Assembly (NCBI GenBank): GCA_937924505.1
Contig: CALDSR010000004.1
Coordinates: forward strand, 200,656 to 264,655
Direction: 5' to 3'
DNA length: 64,000 nt
Source of the DNA: an uncultured Granulosicoccus sp.
GTDB taxonomy: Bacteria; Pseudomonadota; Gammaproteobacteria; Granulosicoccales; Granulosicoccaceae
Below, in pieces: positions 26,373 to 35,941 of this stretch (its first letter is position 1; each line of letters opens with the position of its first letter). The position numbers and the translations under genes are program-made. A model generated the notes under the pieces. That model did not search any database. It worked only from the letters and a program-made list of their open reading frames with translations, and was not told where the DNA came from.

Positions 26373-27512
26373 TTAAACCTTGGAGCGTTGCGGAAGTGCT
26401 CGACTGATGACGAGCCGCTGAATTTCCGATGTGCCTTCATAGAGTTGACAGACGCGCACATCACGGGCAATGCGTTCGACGGCATAGTCGCGCAGATAAC
26501 CATAACCGCCATGTATCTGAATGGCATCCGAACAAACAGTTTCCGCCATTTCACTGGCAAAGAGCTTTGCCATTGATGCTTCAACCAGGCACGGCTCGCC
26601 ACGATCACGCAAGGCGGCGGCACGCAGAATCATCAAGCGTGCCGCTTCAATTTGTGTGGCCATGTCGGCAAGCTTGAAAGCAATTGATTGATGTTCAATG
26701 ATTGCCTGATTGAAGCTCGTTCGACTCTGTGCATAGTCAAGCGATTGTTCATAGGCAGCACGCGCCATGCCGACGGATTGCGCAGCGATGCCGATGCGCC
26801 CGCCTTCAAGATTGGCCAAAGCAATGCGATAACCATCGCCTTCTTCGCCGAGTCTGTTGTCTGCCGGAACACGACATTGATCGAAGACGATCTGACAGGT
26901 GTCAGAGGCGCGTTGCCCGAGTTTGTCTTCAACACGGCTGACGATATAACCGGGATTATCGGTTTCAACCACGAAGGCTGTGATCCCGCGTTTGCCATCG
27001 TCGGTGCGCGCAAATACGATAGCGAGATCCGCATGCTTGCCAGAGGTGATGAATTGTTTTGTACCATTCAAAACATAATGATCGCCGTCGAGAACCGCCG
27101 TGGAGCGAAGGGCGGAGGCATCTGAACCGGCTTCAGGTTCTGTCAGGCAAAAAGCGGCAAGGCGTTTACCGCTAGCCATATCAGGTAGCCAGCGTTTTTT
27201 CTGCGCGTCACTACCGAAAGCAAGAATGGGCATGCAACCAACGGAATTGTGCACACTCATGATGGTCGAGGTGGCACCTTCACCGACGGCAATTTCTTCC
27301 AGCGCCAATGCGTAGGCAACATTATCCGCTGCCGCACCTCCATAGCTTTCCGGTACCAGCATGCCGAGAAAGCCAAGCTCTCCCATTGAGGCGATAGCCT
27401 CGCTGGGGAAGCGGGATTGAGCATCATTTTCTGCAGCCGCAGGTTGCAATACATCACGTGCGAATGTACGCGCAGTATCACGGATCAGTTGCTGCTCTTG
27501 CGTTAGTTGCAT
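26373..27512 (-). CDS. Acyl-CoA dehydrogenase
   Basis: A 379-residue FAD-dependent dehydrogenase with the full ACAD layout. It has an N-terminal helical domain and a middle beta domain with [17 protein letters not shown]. The C-terminal domain contains the catalytic Glu in [16 protein letters not shown] and the FAD loop [12 protein letters not shown]. It oxidises a short- or branched-chain acyl-CoA to the 2-enoyl-CoA and passes electrons to ETF. The position next to thiolase and a LiuC-like hydratase favours a branched or short chain. ATG 27512 is preferred to GTG 27515; no strong Shine-Dalgarno is seen, and the start region is a 14-bp tandem duplication (27506-27533). Confidence 0.93.
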   Translation of the reverse strand: MQLTQEQQLIRDTARTFARDVLQPAAAENDAQSRFPSEAIASMGELGFLGMLVPESYGGAAADNVAYALALEEIAVGEGATSTIMSVHNSVGCMPILAFGSDAQKKRWLPDMASGKRLAAFCLTEPEAGSDASALRSTAVLDGDHYVLNGTKQFITSGKHADLAIVFARTDDGKRGITAFVVETDNPGYIVSRVEDKLGQRASDTCQIVFDQCRVPADNRLGEEGDGYRIALANLEGGRIGIAAQSVGMARAAYEQSLDYAQSRTSFNQAIIEHQSIAFKLADMATQIEAARLMILRAAALRDRGEPCLVEASMAKLFASEMAETVCSDAIQIHGGYGYLRDYAVERIARDVRVCQLYEGTSEIQRLVISRALPQRSKV

Positions 27513-27533
27513 CACTGGCGTTGCATCACTGGG
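27506..27533. repeat. 14-bp tandem duplication at the acyl-CoA dehydrogenase start
   Basis: GTTGCATCACTGGC (27506-27519) is followed directly by GTTGCATCACTGGG (27520-27533). The first unit contains the ATG of the minus-strand dehydrogenase (27510-27512), so the second ATG-like copy lies 14 bp upstream, out of frame. Confidence 0.85.
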
Positions 27534-27619
27534 CTCGGTTTCACGTCTCGTTGTTATACAACAGCTGAATTACTCGGCTTTATTGCACAGCCGAATTACG
27601 CAACTGACTTGCAGGCCAA

Positions 27620-28816
27620 TCAGCTCAAACGTTCGATGGCAACCGCAGTTGCTTCTCCACCGCCGATACACAGGGAGGCGACACCGAGTTTGAGATCGTG
27701 GCGTTCAAGCGCATTCATCAGGGTCACGATGATGCGGGCGCCGGAGGCACCGACCGGATGTCCCAGTGCACAGGCGCCACCATAGACATTGACTTTGTCG
27801 TGCGGCAGGCCATGTTCGTGCATGGCCGCCATGGTAACCACGGCGAAGGCTTCGTTGATTTCATAGAGATCGACATCGGCCGCTTTTTTGCCGATCTTTG
27901 CAAAGAGCTTTTCAAGCGCATTGACCGGTGCTGTCGTAAACCATTCTGGTGCATGCGCATGACTGGTGTGGGCAATGATGCGGGCGCGTGGCGTCAGTCC
28001 ACGTTTTTCCGCTTCACTCATACGCATCATGACAACGGCAGCTGCGCCATCGGAAATCGAACTGGCATTGGCGGCGGTTACCGTGCCGTTCTTGTCAAAC
28101 ACCGGGCGTAATGTCGGGATGCGCTCAAAGTTTGCCTTCGGTGGTTGTTCGTCAAGCAGTACTTCGTGCTCGCCCTTGCGTGTCTTGACATTGACCGCCT
28201 TGATTTCGGTGGCGAAGGCCCCGCTGTCCATGGCTGCCTGCGCACGCTTGAGTGAGGTAATCGCAAACTCATCCTGCGCTTCGCGGGTGAATTGATAACG
28301 CGTTGCTGTTTTCTCGGCAAAGTGCCCCATCAGTTTGCCCGGTTCGTAGGCATCTTCCAGGCCATCGAGAAACATGTGGTCTTTGACTTCACCGTGTCCC
28401 ATGCGCAAACCATCACGAACCTTGGGCAGTAGATAGGGTGCGTTGCTCATGCTTTCCAGCCCGCCAGCCACCATCGTCGTGGCACTGCCCGCCAGCAGTT
28501 GGTCATGCGCGAACATGACGGCTTTCATACCCGAGCCACACATTTTATTGATGGTCGAGCAGCCGCTTTCCTGTGGTAGTCCTGCGCCGAGTGAAGCTTG
28601 ACGTGCCGGGGCTTGCCCCATGCCTGCTGGCAAAACACATCCCATCACGACTTCTTCGATATCGTTTGCCGAAACGCCTGCTCGCTCCAGCGCGCCTTTA
28701 ATGCTGATAGCGCCGAGTTCGGGTGCCGAAACGTTGGAAAGAACACCCTGGAAACTTCCCATTGGTGTGCGAGCGCCATCAACTATGACGACTGGATCTG
28801 TGGCAGATGTATTCAT
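27620..28816 (-). CDS. Thiolase (acetyl-CoA C-acetyltransferase)
   Basis: A 398-residue thiolase II-type enzyme that condenses or cleaves short acyl-CoAs (for example acetoacetyl-CoA). The active-site Cys is C93 in TINKMCGSGMKAV; the downstream His motif NEAFAVV, the GHPVGASGARI loop and the C-terminal CIGGGEATAVAI with the second Cys are all present. The start ATG 28816 begins a normal N terminus (DPVVIVDGARTPMG). It lies upstream of the acyl-CoA dehydrogenase on the same strand with a 107-bp gap and 130 bp downstream of the MerR regulator. Confidence 0.95.
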   Translation of the reverse strand: MNTSATDPVVIVDGARTPMGSFQGVLSNVSAPELGAISIKGALERAGVSANDIEEVVMGCVLPAGMGQAPARQASLGAGLPQESGCSTINKMCGSGMKAVMFAHDQLLAGSATTMVAGGLESMSNAPYLLPKVRDGLRMGHGEVKDHMFLDGLEDAYEPGKLMGHFAEKTATRYQFTREAQDEFAITSLKRAQAAMDSGAFATEIKAVNVKTRKGEHEVLLDEQPPKANFERIPTLRPVFDKNGTVTAANASSISDGAAAVVMMRMSEAEKRGLTPRARIIAHTSHAHAPEWFTTAPVNALEKLFAKIGKKAADVDLYEINEAFAVVTMAAMHEHGLPHDKVNVYGGACALGHPVGASGARIIVTLMNALERHDLKLGVASLCIGGGEATAVAIERLS

Positions 28817-28946
28817 GATCGATGCAAATATTTAGGTTTAGAGTTGTTGTGATTGCGGGACAGCGTAAGAACCGCGCTGGTTTTTTTGCGTGTACTGCGT
28901 TGATACGGCACTGTCAGTGCTTTGCTTAAGAGAGTGAGCGCCAGCA

Positions 28947-29357
28947 TCAAACAGCCGCCGAGTTGAGCAGGCTCAGCGCTTGCAACTGACTTTGACAGCG
29001 TGCCTCTATTTCGTCAAATTCGCGCAGGGCGAGTTCAATATCATCGCGTTGTTGCAGCAAAGTCTGACGACTTGTATCGATGCGGTCGATCATCATGGTC
29101 AGCTGCTGCGCTTCGCCACCGGGTATATCGTACAACTCGATCATCTTGCGAATCTCATCGAGTGGCCAACCCAGGCGTTTGCCTCTTAGCACCAGTTTGA
29201 GTCGCGTTCGGTCCGCGCGTGAATAAATGCGCTTAAGTCCGTCGCGAGCCGGGCGCAACAGGCCCTTGTCTTCATAGAAGCGAATGGTGCGCGTGGTGAT
29301 ATCAAGCTCTCGGGCGAGATCGGTAATCGTGTAGCTGGGGCTGGGATGAATCGACAT
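28947..29357 (-). CDS. MerR-family regulator, LiuR-like
   Basis: A 136-residue MerR regulator. The N-terminal winged helix-turn-helix is YTITDLARELDITTRTIRFYE (9-29), followed by the MerR pattern DKGLLRPARDGLKRIYS. The C-terminal half is a coiled-coil dimerisation helix with LLQQRDDIELALREFDEIEARCQ. It has the length and sequence style of LiuR, the MerR regulator of leucine/isovalerate degradation in gammaproteobacteria. A 22-bp near-palindrome (29373-29394) lies 16 bp upstream of its start, in the gap before the divergent icmF. It probably autoregulates and controls icmF and the acyl-CoA genes downstream. Confidence 0.88.
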   Translation of the reverse strand: MSIHPSPSYTITDLARELDITTRTIRFYEDKGLLRPARDGLKRIYSRADRTRLKLVLRGKRLGWPLDEIRKMIELYDIPGGEAQQLTMMIDRIDTSRQTLLQQRDDIELALREFDEIEARCQSQLQALSLLNSAAV

Positions 29358-29372
29358 GGCACGGATAGTATA

Positions 29373-29394
29373 TTGACGTTGACGTAAACGTCAA
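29373..29394. promoter_or_regulatory. Probable MerR/LiuR operator between merR and icmF
   Basis: A 22-bp inverted repeat with a single mismatch: TTGACGTT at the left end and AACGTCAA at the right end, centre ACGT (29382-29385). The ACGT-based core resembles LiuR-type sites as I remember them. On the minus strand, TTGACG at the 29394 end could act as a -35 box and TATACT just beyond the palindrome as a -10 box, with a 16-bp spacer covered by the palindrome, as in MerR-activated promoters. It may serve both divergent genes. Confidence 0.7.
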
Positions 29395-29470
29395 TAATTG
29401 GGAGACTGAGGTCCATCGGGTTCCGCCCACACCAGCCGTTCCACTCACGTTGTTCAGGAGTCTTTGGCGC

Positions 29471-32400
29471 ATGTCCAGCCCGGCCAATGAAGTCACCCGC
29501 GAATTCACACCGCAAACGGCGACCACGCCGCTTCGCTTCATCACCGCTGCCAGCCTGTTTGATGGGCATGATGCATCGATCAATATCATGCGTCGCATGT
29601 TGCAAGCCTCCGGCGTTGAGGTGGTGCATCTTGGGCATAACCGATCTGTGGCGGAGATTGTGTCTGCAGCGGTTCAGGAAGATGCCCACGGCATAGCCCT
29701 GAGTTCCTATCAGGGTGGACATGTCGAATACTTCAAGTACATGATCGATTGCCTGAAGCAGGCGGATGCCAGTGACATTCGGGTGTTTGGCGGCGGCGGT
29801 GGTGTCATTGTGCCCAGTGAGATCGATGAACTGCACGCCTATGGTGTCGCGCGCATCTACTCACCCCAGGATGGTCAGGCAATGGGGTTGCAGGGGATGA
29901 TCGATCACATGATCGACGCCACTTGCCAAAGCTGGACACAGGTGAACCGTAGTGCACCTGTCAGTGATTTGTTTGCGCCAGCGACTTCTACATTCGGTAG
30001 GCGGGCGCATCGTTCGCTTGCACGTTTGTTAAGTCTTATTGAAAACAACCAACTCGCTGATGCAGAGCGAGATCGCTTGTTGGCGCGTGCGGCGGATATG
30101 AAAACGGCCGCACCGGTGCTCGGTATTACTGGCACGGGTGGTTCCGGTAAGTCGTCATTGACCGATGAACTGATACGTCGGCTACGACTTGACCAACAAG
30201 ATAATATTTCGGTTGCCTTGCTGGCTATCGATCCAACGCGGCGCAAGACCGGCGGTGCCTTGCTCGGTGACCGAATTCGCATGAACGCGATTGAGCATGA
30301 GCGTATTTTCATGCGCTCGATTGCCACCCGTGATGCAGCCAATGAAGTACCCGAAGGTGTTGCGGCTATGGTTGCGGCCTGCCAACTTGCTGGTGTTGAT
30401 CTGGTTATTGTCGAAACACCCGGGATTGGTCAAGGCGATGCTGGTATTGTGTCATTGAGTGATGTGTCCTTGTACGTGATGACACCGGAATTCGGCGCGG
30501 CCAGTCAGCTTGAAAAAATCGACATGCTTGACTTCGCCGATGTTATCGCCATCAATAAACTGGAACGTAAAGGCGGCGATGACGCCTTGCGCGATGTGCG
30601 CAAGCAAGTGCAACGCAATCGGCAAGCGTTTGCGGAAAGTGTCAATGACATGCCGGTGTTTGGCACAATCGCCGCGCGTTTTAATGATGATGGCGTTACG
30701 GCCTTGTATCAGGCGGTGGTCGCGGAACTTGATCATCGTGGCTTGCAGCTGGAACCGGGCAAATTGCCTAAGGTTGATACGCGCGAGAGCACGCGACAAA
30801 GTGTCATCATCCCAAGCTCGCGACAGCGTTACCTGTCCGATGTGGCGGATACGGTCAGGCTCTATCACGCAAAGACCGAAACGGCCGCAATCATTGCGCG
30901 GGAACGGCAACATCTGATCACGGCAAAAACAATATTGGAAAGCGACGGCGACACCGGCGGCACATCGAACGCTGACCGTAGCGCACTGGCCGGATTGATC
31001 CGTGACCGAGATGCTGCGCTGGCGGCTGATTGTCACGAGCTACTAAACGCGTGGCCGGCAATAGCGGACACCTATGGCGCATCCGATGATGCACTGACGG
31101 TTACCTCCTTGTCCGGCACCATCATGTCAAAGGTATCTTTGCCAAATTATCATGATGATGGCGACATGCTCAGCTGGTTGCGCCGAGAACATTTGCCAGG
31201 TTATTTCCCGTATACCGCTGGCGTGTTCCCGTTCAAACGTGCGAATGAAGATCCGACCCGCATGTTTGCCGGTGAAGGTGATCCGGCCCGTACCAATCGT
31301 CGATTCAAGGCTTTGTCGGAGCATTCTGCCGCGAAGCGTTTATCGACCGCGTTTGATTCCGTTACCTTGTATGGCAATGATCCTGCCGTGAGGCCGGACA
31401 TTTACGGCAAGGTGGGTAATTCTGGTGTATCCGTCGCCACCGTTGAAGACATGCAAATACTGTATGACGGCTTCGACTTGTGTGATCCCGCCACATCTGT
31501 GTCGATGACGATCAATGGCCCGGCACCAACGATCCTGGCTTTTTATTTTCTGACCGCCGTGCGGCAGCAGCGGCAACACTTTGTCAAGGTAAACGGTCGC
31601 GAGCCAAACGATATGGAAGCGACGGCGATAGAACAGGATACCTATCGCCGCGTTCGTGGCACCGTGCAGGCAGACATCCTTAAGGAGGATCAGGGACAAA
31701 ACACCTGCATATTCTCAACGGAGTTCAGCCTCAAACTGATGGGCGATATTCAGCAATGGTTTATCGAGCACGAGGTGAAGAATTTCTACTCCGTTTCAAT
31801 CTCGGGTTACCACATCGCCGAGGCGGGTGCCAATCCAATTACACAGCTTGCCCTGACCTTGTCAAACGGTTTCACTTACGTTGAAAGCTATCTTGCGCGA
31901 GGGATGAATGTTGATGACTTTGCGCCCAGCCTGTCGTTCTTTTTCAGTAACGGTATGGATCCCGAATACACTGTACTGGGTCGGGTTGCCCGACGTATCT
32001 GGGCGGTTGCCATGCGTGAGCGTTATGGCGCGAATGCGCGTAGTCAGAAGCTCAAATATCACATTCAAACTTCCGGCCGTTCATTGCATGCGCAAGAAAT
32101 GGCCTTCAATGATATCCGCACCACCTTGCAGGCCTTGATTGCGGTTTACGATAATTGCAATTCCCTGCACACCAATGCCTACGATGAAGCCGTGACTACT
32201 CCCACGGATGAATCCGTGCGCCGCGCCATGGCAATTCAGTTGATCATCAATCGTGAATGGGGCTTGGCGAAAAATGAAAATCCGCAGCAGGGCAGTTTCA
32301 TCATTGATGAACTGACCGATCTAGTCGAAGAGGCGGTGTTACTTGAGTTCGATCGCATGTCAGATCGTGGTGGCGTTCTCGGGGCCATGGAAACCGGTTA

Positions 32401-32752
32401 CCAGCGCGGCAAGATTCAGGATGAATCAATGTTGTATGAACATCGCAAGCACGATGGCAGCCTGCCTATCATCGGCGTCAATCTGTTCAGGAATCCTGAG
32501 GGCGATGAGCTGCCTGATATTGAGCTAGCTCGCTCGAGCGACGTTGAGAAAGACCAGCAGATTGCGCGGCTCGAGGATTTTCACCAGCGTCATGAGGAGG
32601 CAGCTTCAAGGGCAATCGAAGATGTTCGATCAACCGCGATTGCCAACGGTAATGTGTTTGCGGCATTGATGCGGGCCGCCGAGTGTTGTTCCCTCGGCCA
32701 GCTCACCGAGGCGCTGTTTCAGGTGGGTGGGCAGTACCGACGCAACCTTTAA
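29471..32752 (+). CDS. icmF: IcmF, fused B12-dependent isobutyryl-CoA mutase with G-protein chaperone
   Basis: A 1093-residue fusion. The N-terminal cobalamin-binding domain (about 20-150) has the base-off His in FDGHDASINIM (His 33). A MeaI-type G-protein domain follows (about 205-420), with the P-loop GTGGSGKSS (221-229). The substrate-binding TIM-barrel mutase domain makes up the rest (about 550-1093), including AHWxx-like segments such as HIQTSGRSLHAQEMAFND. IcmF interconverts isobutyryl- and n-butyryl-CoA, and some isovaleryl/pivalyl-CoA; the embedded GTPase protects the cofactor. ATG 29471 follows CAGGAG by 10 bp. It diverges from the LiuR-like gene and fits the neighbouring branched-chain acyl-CoA genes. 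Confidence 0.95.
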   Translation: MSSPANEVTREFTPQTATTPLRFITAASLFDGHDASINIMRRMLQASGVEVVHLGHNRSVAEIVSAAVQEDAHGIALSSYQGGHVEYFKYMIDCLKQADASDIRVFGGGGGVIVPSEIDELHAYGVARIYSPQDGQAMGLQGMIDHMIDATCQSWTQVNRSAPVSDLFAPATSTFGRRAHRSLARLLSLIENNQLADAERDRLLARAADMKTAAPVLGITGTGGSGKSSLTDELIRRLRLDQQDNISVALLAIDPTRRKTGGALLGDRIRMNAIEHERIFMRSIATRDAANEVPEGVAAMVAACQLAGVDLVIVETPGIGQGDAGIVSLSDVSLYVMTPEFGAASQLEKIDMLDFADVIAINKLERKGGDDALRDVRKQVQRNRQAFAESVNDMPVFGTIAARFNDDGVTALYQAVVAELDHRGLQLEPGKLPKVDTRESTRQSVIIPSSRQRYLSDVADTVRLYHAKTETAAIIARERQHLITAKTILESDGDTGGTSNADRSALAGLIRDRDAALAADCHELLNAWPAIADTYGASDDALTVTSLSGTIMSKVSLPNYHDDGDMLSWLRREHLPGYFPYTAGVFPFKRANEDPTRMFAGEGDPARTNRRFKALSEHSAAKRLSTAFDSVTLYGNDPAVRPDIYGKVGNSGVSVATVEDMQILYDGFDLCDPATSVSMTINGPAPTILAFYFLTAVRQQRQHFVKVNGREPNDMEATAIEQDTYRRVRGTVQADILKEDQGQNTCIFSTEFSLKLMGDIQQWFIEHEVKNFYSVSISGYHIAEAGANPITQLALTLSNGFTYVESYLARGMNVDDFAPSLSFFFSNGMDPEYTVLGRVARRIWAVAMRERYGANARSQKLKYHIQTSGRSLHAQEMAFNDIRTTLQALIAVYDNCNSLHTNAYDEAVTTPTDESVRRAMAIQLIINREWGLAKNENPQQGSFIIDELTDLVEEAVLLEFDRMSDRGGVLGAMETGYQRGKIQDESMLYEHRKHDGSLPIIGVNLFRNPEGDELPDIELARSSDVEKDQQIARLEDFHQRHEEAASRAIEDVRSTAIANGNVFAALMRAAECCSLGQLTEALFQVGGQYRRNL

Positions 32753-32923
32753 ACGAGTGGCAAAAATACAACAGGCGTTTCTGCGATACCGACCACAAAT
32801 CGACCGGTGACCAGGGCCTGATCTTTCCGGCAGCCTGCTATGGCTGAACTATAATCGGGGAGTGAAAATTCGTCCCCACACAGTGCGGCTGGCATCGTTC
32901 AAGCGTATCGAGAGGCTCCATAG

Positions 32924-35563
32924 ATGAGCCAGGCCGATTCGTCCGAAATGCAAAGCGATCGTGTTGCCTTGAAAGATCAGCATCTGGTCTATCGAGCCTG
33001 CTCGACGGCCTTCGCGCGTAGCCTGGGCAAGAACTCTCCGGATGAAATAATCGGCAAGACCGATTTCGACATCTTCCCGCGGCAGGTTGCCCGTGAGCAG
33101 ATGGCGCTCGACAGCCAGACGATGTTTTCTGCGCAGGCCGACATTAGCGCCATCAATCTTGCCGAACTCGATATGGGCAAGCCAGCCAACCAGGCGATGA
33201 TTGTTCGAACGCCCGTATTGACCGCTGACGATCAAGTGGCCGGTATCGACATACGTCTGGTCAGCGGCCCGCACCCGAGTACCAGGCGATCAGCCTTGAC
33301 GATCGACTACCAAACACTATTCAACGAAGGTATTCAGGGCAGTCTCATCATCGCCGGGAAGGCAGTGTTGTTTGCTAACGACAATGCCGCTCATGTTCTG
33401 GGTTTCGCGAGTGCGCAAAGCATGATCGACATTGGTCAGACGCAACAGATATTCAACCCGGGCGAACTTGAACGGATCAACGAATTTTCGCATGATAGCC
33501 GCGCTGAGGTTCGCGGCGATGTTGGCGAACGTGTTGCGCTTGGCGCCACCAGTCGCGACGGTAAGCCGGTGCGTCTTATCGCGCGAATTACTCAAGTCCA
33601 ATGGGGGGCAGCGTCAGCAATCCTGTTGTCTTTCGTGGATGTTGCTTTAGCTGAGTCGTCTGTTCCCACCTTGAACACATTTGAATCAAGGTCGCATGAA
33701 CCAGAGTCGTTACAGGGAAACCTGACAAAAGCACCGTCGACTAATGTCAGTCCATTAACCGCCACCACAGCGACAACAGTCGCGCCCAACACATCAATAG
33801 CCGCGAATGCAGCAAGGGTAAAGCTTCAATCTGTTGCAACACCTGCCGAGCTGAGTGTCGGCGATGCATCGACGCATGAATCAGATGTTGTGTTGCGAAA
33901 CTTGCGTTTGAACCTGCAACGTTATCGCCACTACACCAGTGCCGCAGCTGATTTCTTCTGGGAGATCGATGAGAAGTTGATGTTTCGGGTTGTGTCGGAT
34001 CAATTGATCAACATACTGGGTGTCCCGCGTGAGTATCTTGTTGGTCGCACAACCGAACAACTGATTGATCACCCAGGTAACGTCAACGACTCAGGGCATT
34101 TTGACATGCATCTGCAGGCACTGAACGACCATCAACCGTTCCGTGACTTTGAATTTCGCTGGTCTGTGGGTGGAGAGACACGGGTGCTGCGTTTCAGTGG
34201 TGTTCCTGTTAAGCGTCACGACGGGCAATTCCTGGGTTACCGTGGTGTCGGTTGCGATGTCACGGCATCGGTACGCGAAGCGGAGACAACCGCCTACCAC
34301 GCGAATCATGATGCGCTGACCGGGCTGGTTAATCGTCGTCACTTCGAACGCAAGGTCAGCGAAGCGCTCGAAGCTTCGCGTCGCAATCGTCAGGCACATG
34401 CACTGTGTTTTCTGGATCTGGATAACTTCAAGATCGTCAATGACACCTGTGGCCATCAAGCCGGCGATGAACTGTTGCGTCAACTGGCTCAAATGTTTGA
34501 CCAACTGGTACGCAAGAGTGATGTACTGGGCCGATTGGGTGGTGATGAGTTTGGTGTCTTCCTGTACAAATGCAGCGTACCCGAGGCGCTCAAATTGGCA
34601 AACCAGATACGCCATGAAGTCGAGAACTTTGAATTCCTCTGGGAAGAGAATCGCTTTACCGTGGGTGTCAGTGTCGGACTGGTGGTTGTTGATGATCGCT
34701 GGGAGAGCATCGAGTCCGCGTTCAGCGCAGCAGACTCCGCCTGTTACATCGCCAAGAACGAAGGACGTAACCGTGTCGTTGTTTATCGCGAAGGCGAGGG
34801 TAATGTCAGTAATCGCAAGGTCGCGACGCGCTGGGTCGAGGAAATCAATACGGCATTGGAAGAGAATCGTCTGCGACTTGCCTGGCAGAAGATTCAGCCG
34901 CTCGGTCAACAGACCGATGGCCTGCGTTGCGAAGTGCTGCTCCGGCTCGAGATGCCTGATGGTAAAATTATCAATCCTCAGTCTTTCCTGCCGTCAGCCG
35001 AGCGCTATGGCTTGACCGCGGCGCTGGATGTCCGAGCCGTTGAGCTCACATTGGCTTGGTTGCTCAAGAATCCTCAAATAGAACAGAACCTGCGACATGT
35101 GTCGATCAATCTCTCTAGCGGCTCGTTTACAAACCTCGATTTTGCTGATGAATTGATTGGCATGATTGCAAAAAGCGGTGTAGCGCCTGAAAAACTGTGC
35201 TTTGAGTTGACAGAGACGGCGACCATTGCGAATTTGTCCAAGGCCAGCGAGTTCATGCACAGGGTTGCGGCGACTGGTTCTCGTTTCAGCATCGATAACT
35301 TTGGCTCAGGGCTCTCATCGTTCGCCTATGTGCGCAAACTACCGATCGATTTCCTGAAAGTCGATGGGCTATTGATCAAGGATATCCTCGATGATCCAAC
35401 TGACTTCACCATGGTCAAGGCGATCAATGACATTGTCAAATCCATGGGCAAACGTACCGTTGCCGAATTTGTCGAAACACCGCGTCTGATGAATGCCGTC
35501 AGCGATATTGGTATCGATTTCGCGCAAGGTTTTCATGTCGGAAAACCTGAGCTTATTAACTAA
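32924..35563 (+). CDS. PAS-GGDEF-EAL c-di-GMP signalling protein with degenerate EAL
   Basis: An 879-residue cytoplasmic protein. Two or three PAS-like sensory regions (about 15-80, 125-230 and 325-440) precede a GGDEF domain (about 455-610). Its active site GGDEF (539-543) is intact and an RxxD inhibitory site (RKSD) lies five residues before. The EAL domain follows (about 625-875). EAL motif changes: EVL at 670-672, and DN at 791-792 (DNFGSG) where active phosphodiesterases have DDFGTG. The expected behaviour is therefore diguanylate cyclase activity with feedback inhibition and a weak or ligand-sensing EAL. AGAGG precedes the ATG. A c-di-GMP riboswitch lies 120 bp downstream on the same strand. 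Confidence 0.9.
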   Translation: MSQADSSEMQSDRVALKDQHLVYRACSTAFARSLGKNSPDEIIGKTDFDIFPRQVAREQMALDSQTMFSAQADISAINLAELDMGKPANQAMIVRTPVLTADDQVAGIDIRLVSGPHPSTRRSALTIDYQTLFNEGIQGSLIIAGKAVLFANDNAAHVLGFASAQSMIDIGQTQQIFNPGELERINEFSHDSRAEVRGDVGERVALGATSRDGKPVRLIARITQVQWGAASAILLSFVDVALAESSVPTLNTFESRSHEPESLQGNLTKAPSTNVSPLTATTATTVAPNTSIAANAARVKLQSVATPAELSVGDASTHESDVVLRNLRLNLQRYRHYTSAAADFFWEIDEKLMFRVVSDQLINILGVPREYLVGRTTEQLIDHPGNVNDSGHFDMHLQALNDHQPFRDFEFRWSVGGETRVLRFSGVPVKRHDGQFLGYRGVGCDVTASVREAETTAYHANHDALTGLVNRRHFERKVSEALEASRRNRQAHALCFLDLDNFKIVNDTCGHQAGDELLRQLAQMFDQLVRKSDVLGRLGGDEFGVFLYKCSVPEALKLANQIRHEVENFEFLWEENRFTVGVSVGLVVVDDRWESIESAFSAADSACYIAKNEGRNRVVVYREGEGNVSNRKVATRWVEEINTALEENRLRLAWQKIQPLGQQTDGLRCEVLLRLEMPDGKIINPQSFLPSAERYGLTAALDVRAVELTLAWLLKNPQIEQNLRHVSINLSSGSFTNLDFADELIGMIAKSGVAPEKLCFELTETATIANLSKASEFMHRVAATGSRFSIDNFGSGLSSFAYVRKLPIDFLKVDGLLIKDILDDPTDFTMVKAINDIVKSMGKRTVAEFVETPRLMNAVSDIGIDFAQGFHVGKPELIN

Positions 35564-35685
35564 ATAGCTCGTATAACCTGCGGCAAATTCTGCCGCCGTC
35601 TCAAAATACCCAGGAACTAACCTCGTCTCACTGAATTCGAGCCTGCCGAGTGCCGTCACCTTAAGTATCGGACATTGTTCGATGG

Positions 35686-35770
35686 TTGAAAAAGGCAAAA
35701 CTGCCGTGAGGCAGTGACGCAAAGCTTCCGGTCCTTTGTAACAGAAGGGTAGCGGGGCCGCCATATGCCA
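35686..35770 (+). ncRNA. Cyclic di-GMP-I (GEMM-I) riboswitch
   Basis: The sequence matches the GEMM-I aptamer in order and detail. AGGCAAAAC starts it; a hairpin CTGCC-GTGA-GGCAG carries a GNRA tetraloop. The hallmark GACGCAAAGC follows, then TTCCGG, a second stem with CCTTTG...AGAAGG, and the conserved GGTAGCGGGG before the closing CCGCC. The aptamer binds c-di-GMP between the two helices. It reads on the plus strand, 120 bp after the GGDEF-EAL gene. No normal target gene follows; the transcript meets an intrinsic terminator at 36109-36144. Exact 5' and 3' limits of the P1 stem are approximate. Confidence 0.9.
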
Positions 35771-35941
35771 GGAGTCACTTCGATTGAGGTGTGTAACCGG
35801 TTAAGCGTAGTTAGCTTTTATCGGTCCCTAGCACGGTTTTCGCAACAACAGTTGTGCGCGCTGTTGCGGTTGCCGTCTTGGCGTCACCATTCTCAAGCAT
35901 TCAATAAAAATTTGAATGTGATGAGGATGCAAGTGCATTAG
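35765..35941 (+). CDS. Possible small protein (58 codons) starting in the riboswitch
   Basis: An open frame from ATG 35765 to TAG 35939-35941 begins within the 3' strand of the riboswitch P1 region. The only G-rich segment upstream is the conserved GCGGGG of the aptamer itself (35752-35757), 7 bp before the ATG, which would be occluded when ligand is bound. The product is basic, starts MPGVTSIEVCNRLSVVS and has no recognised family, signal peptide or clear membrane helix. It may be a chance frame. Confidence 0.2.
   Translation: MPGVTSIEVCNRLSVVSFYRSLARFSQQQLCALLRLPSWRHHSQAFNKNLNVMRMQVH

Noticed and set aside
28870..28900. AACC-GCGCT-GGTTTTTTT hairpin before the MerR gene end
   Set aside because: The T-tract lies on the plus strand, where no transcript is expected to end; stem is short and only partly paired.
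35369..35764. 131-codon minus-strand frame across the GGDEF-EAL end and riboswitch
   Set aside because: Half of it is antisense to a clear coding region and the rest is antisense to the riboswitch; no recognisable domain.
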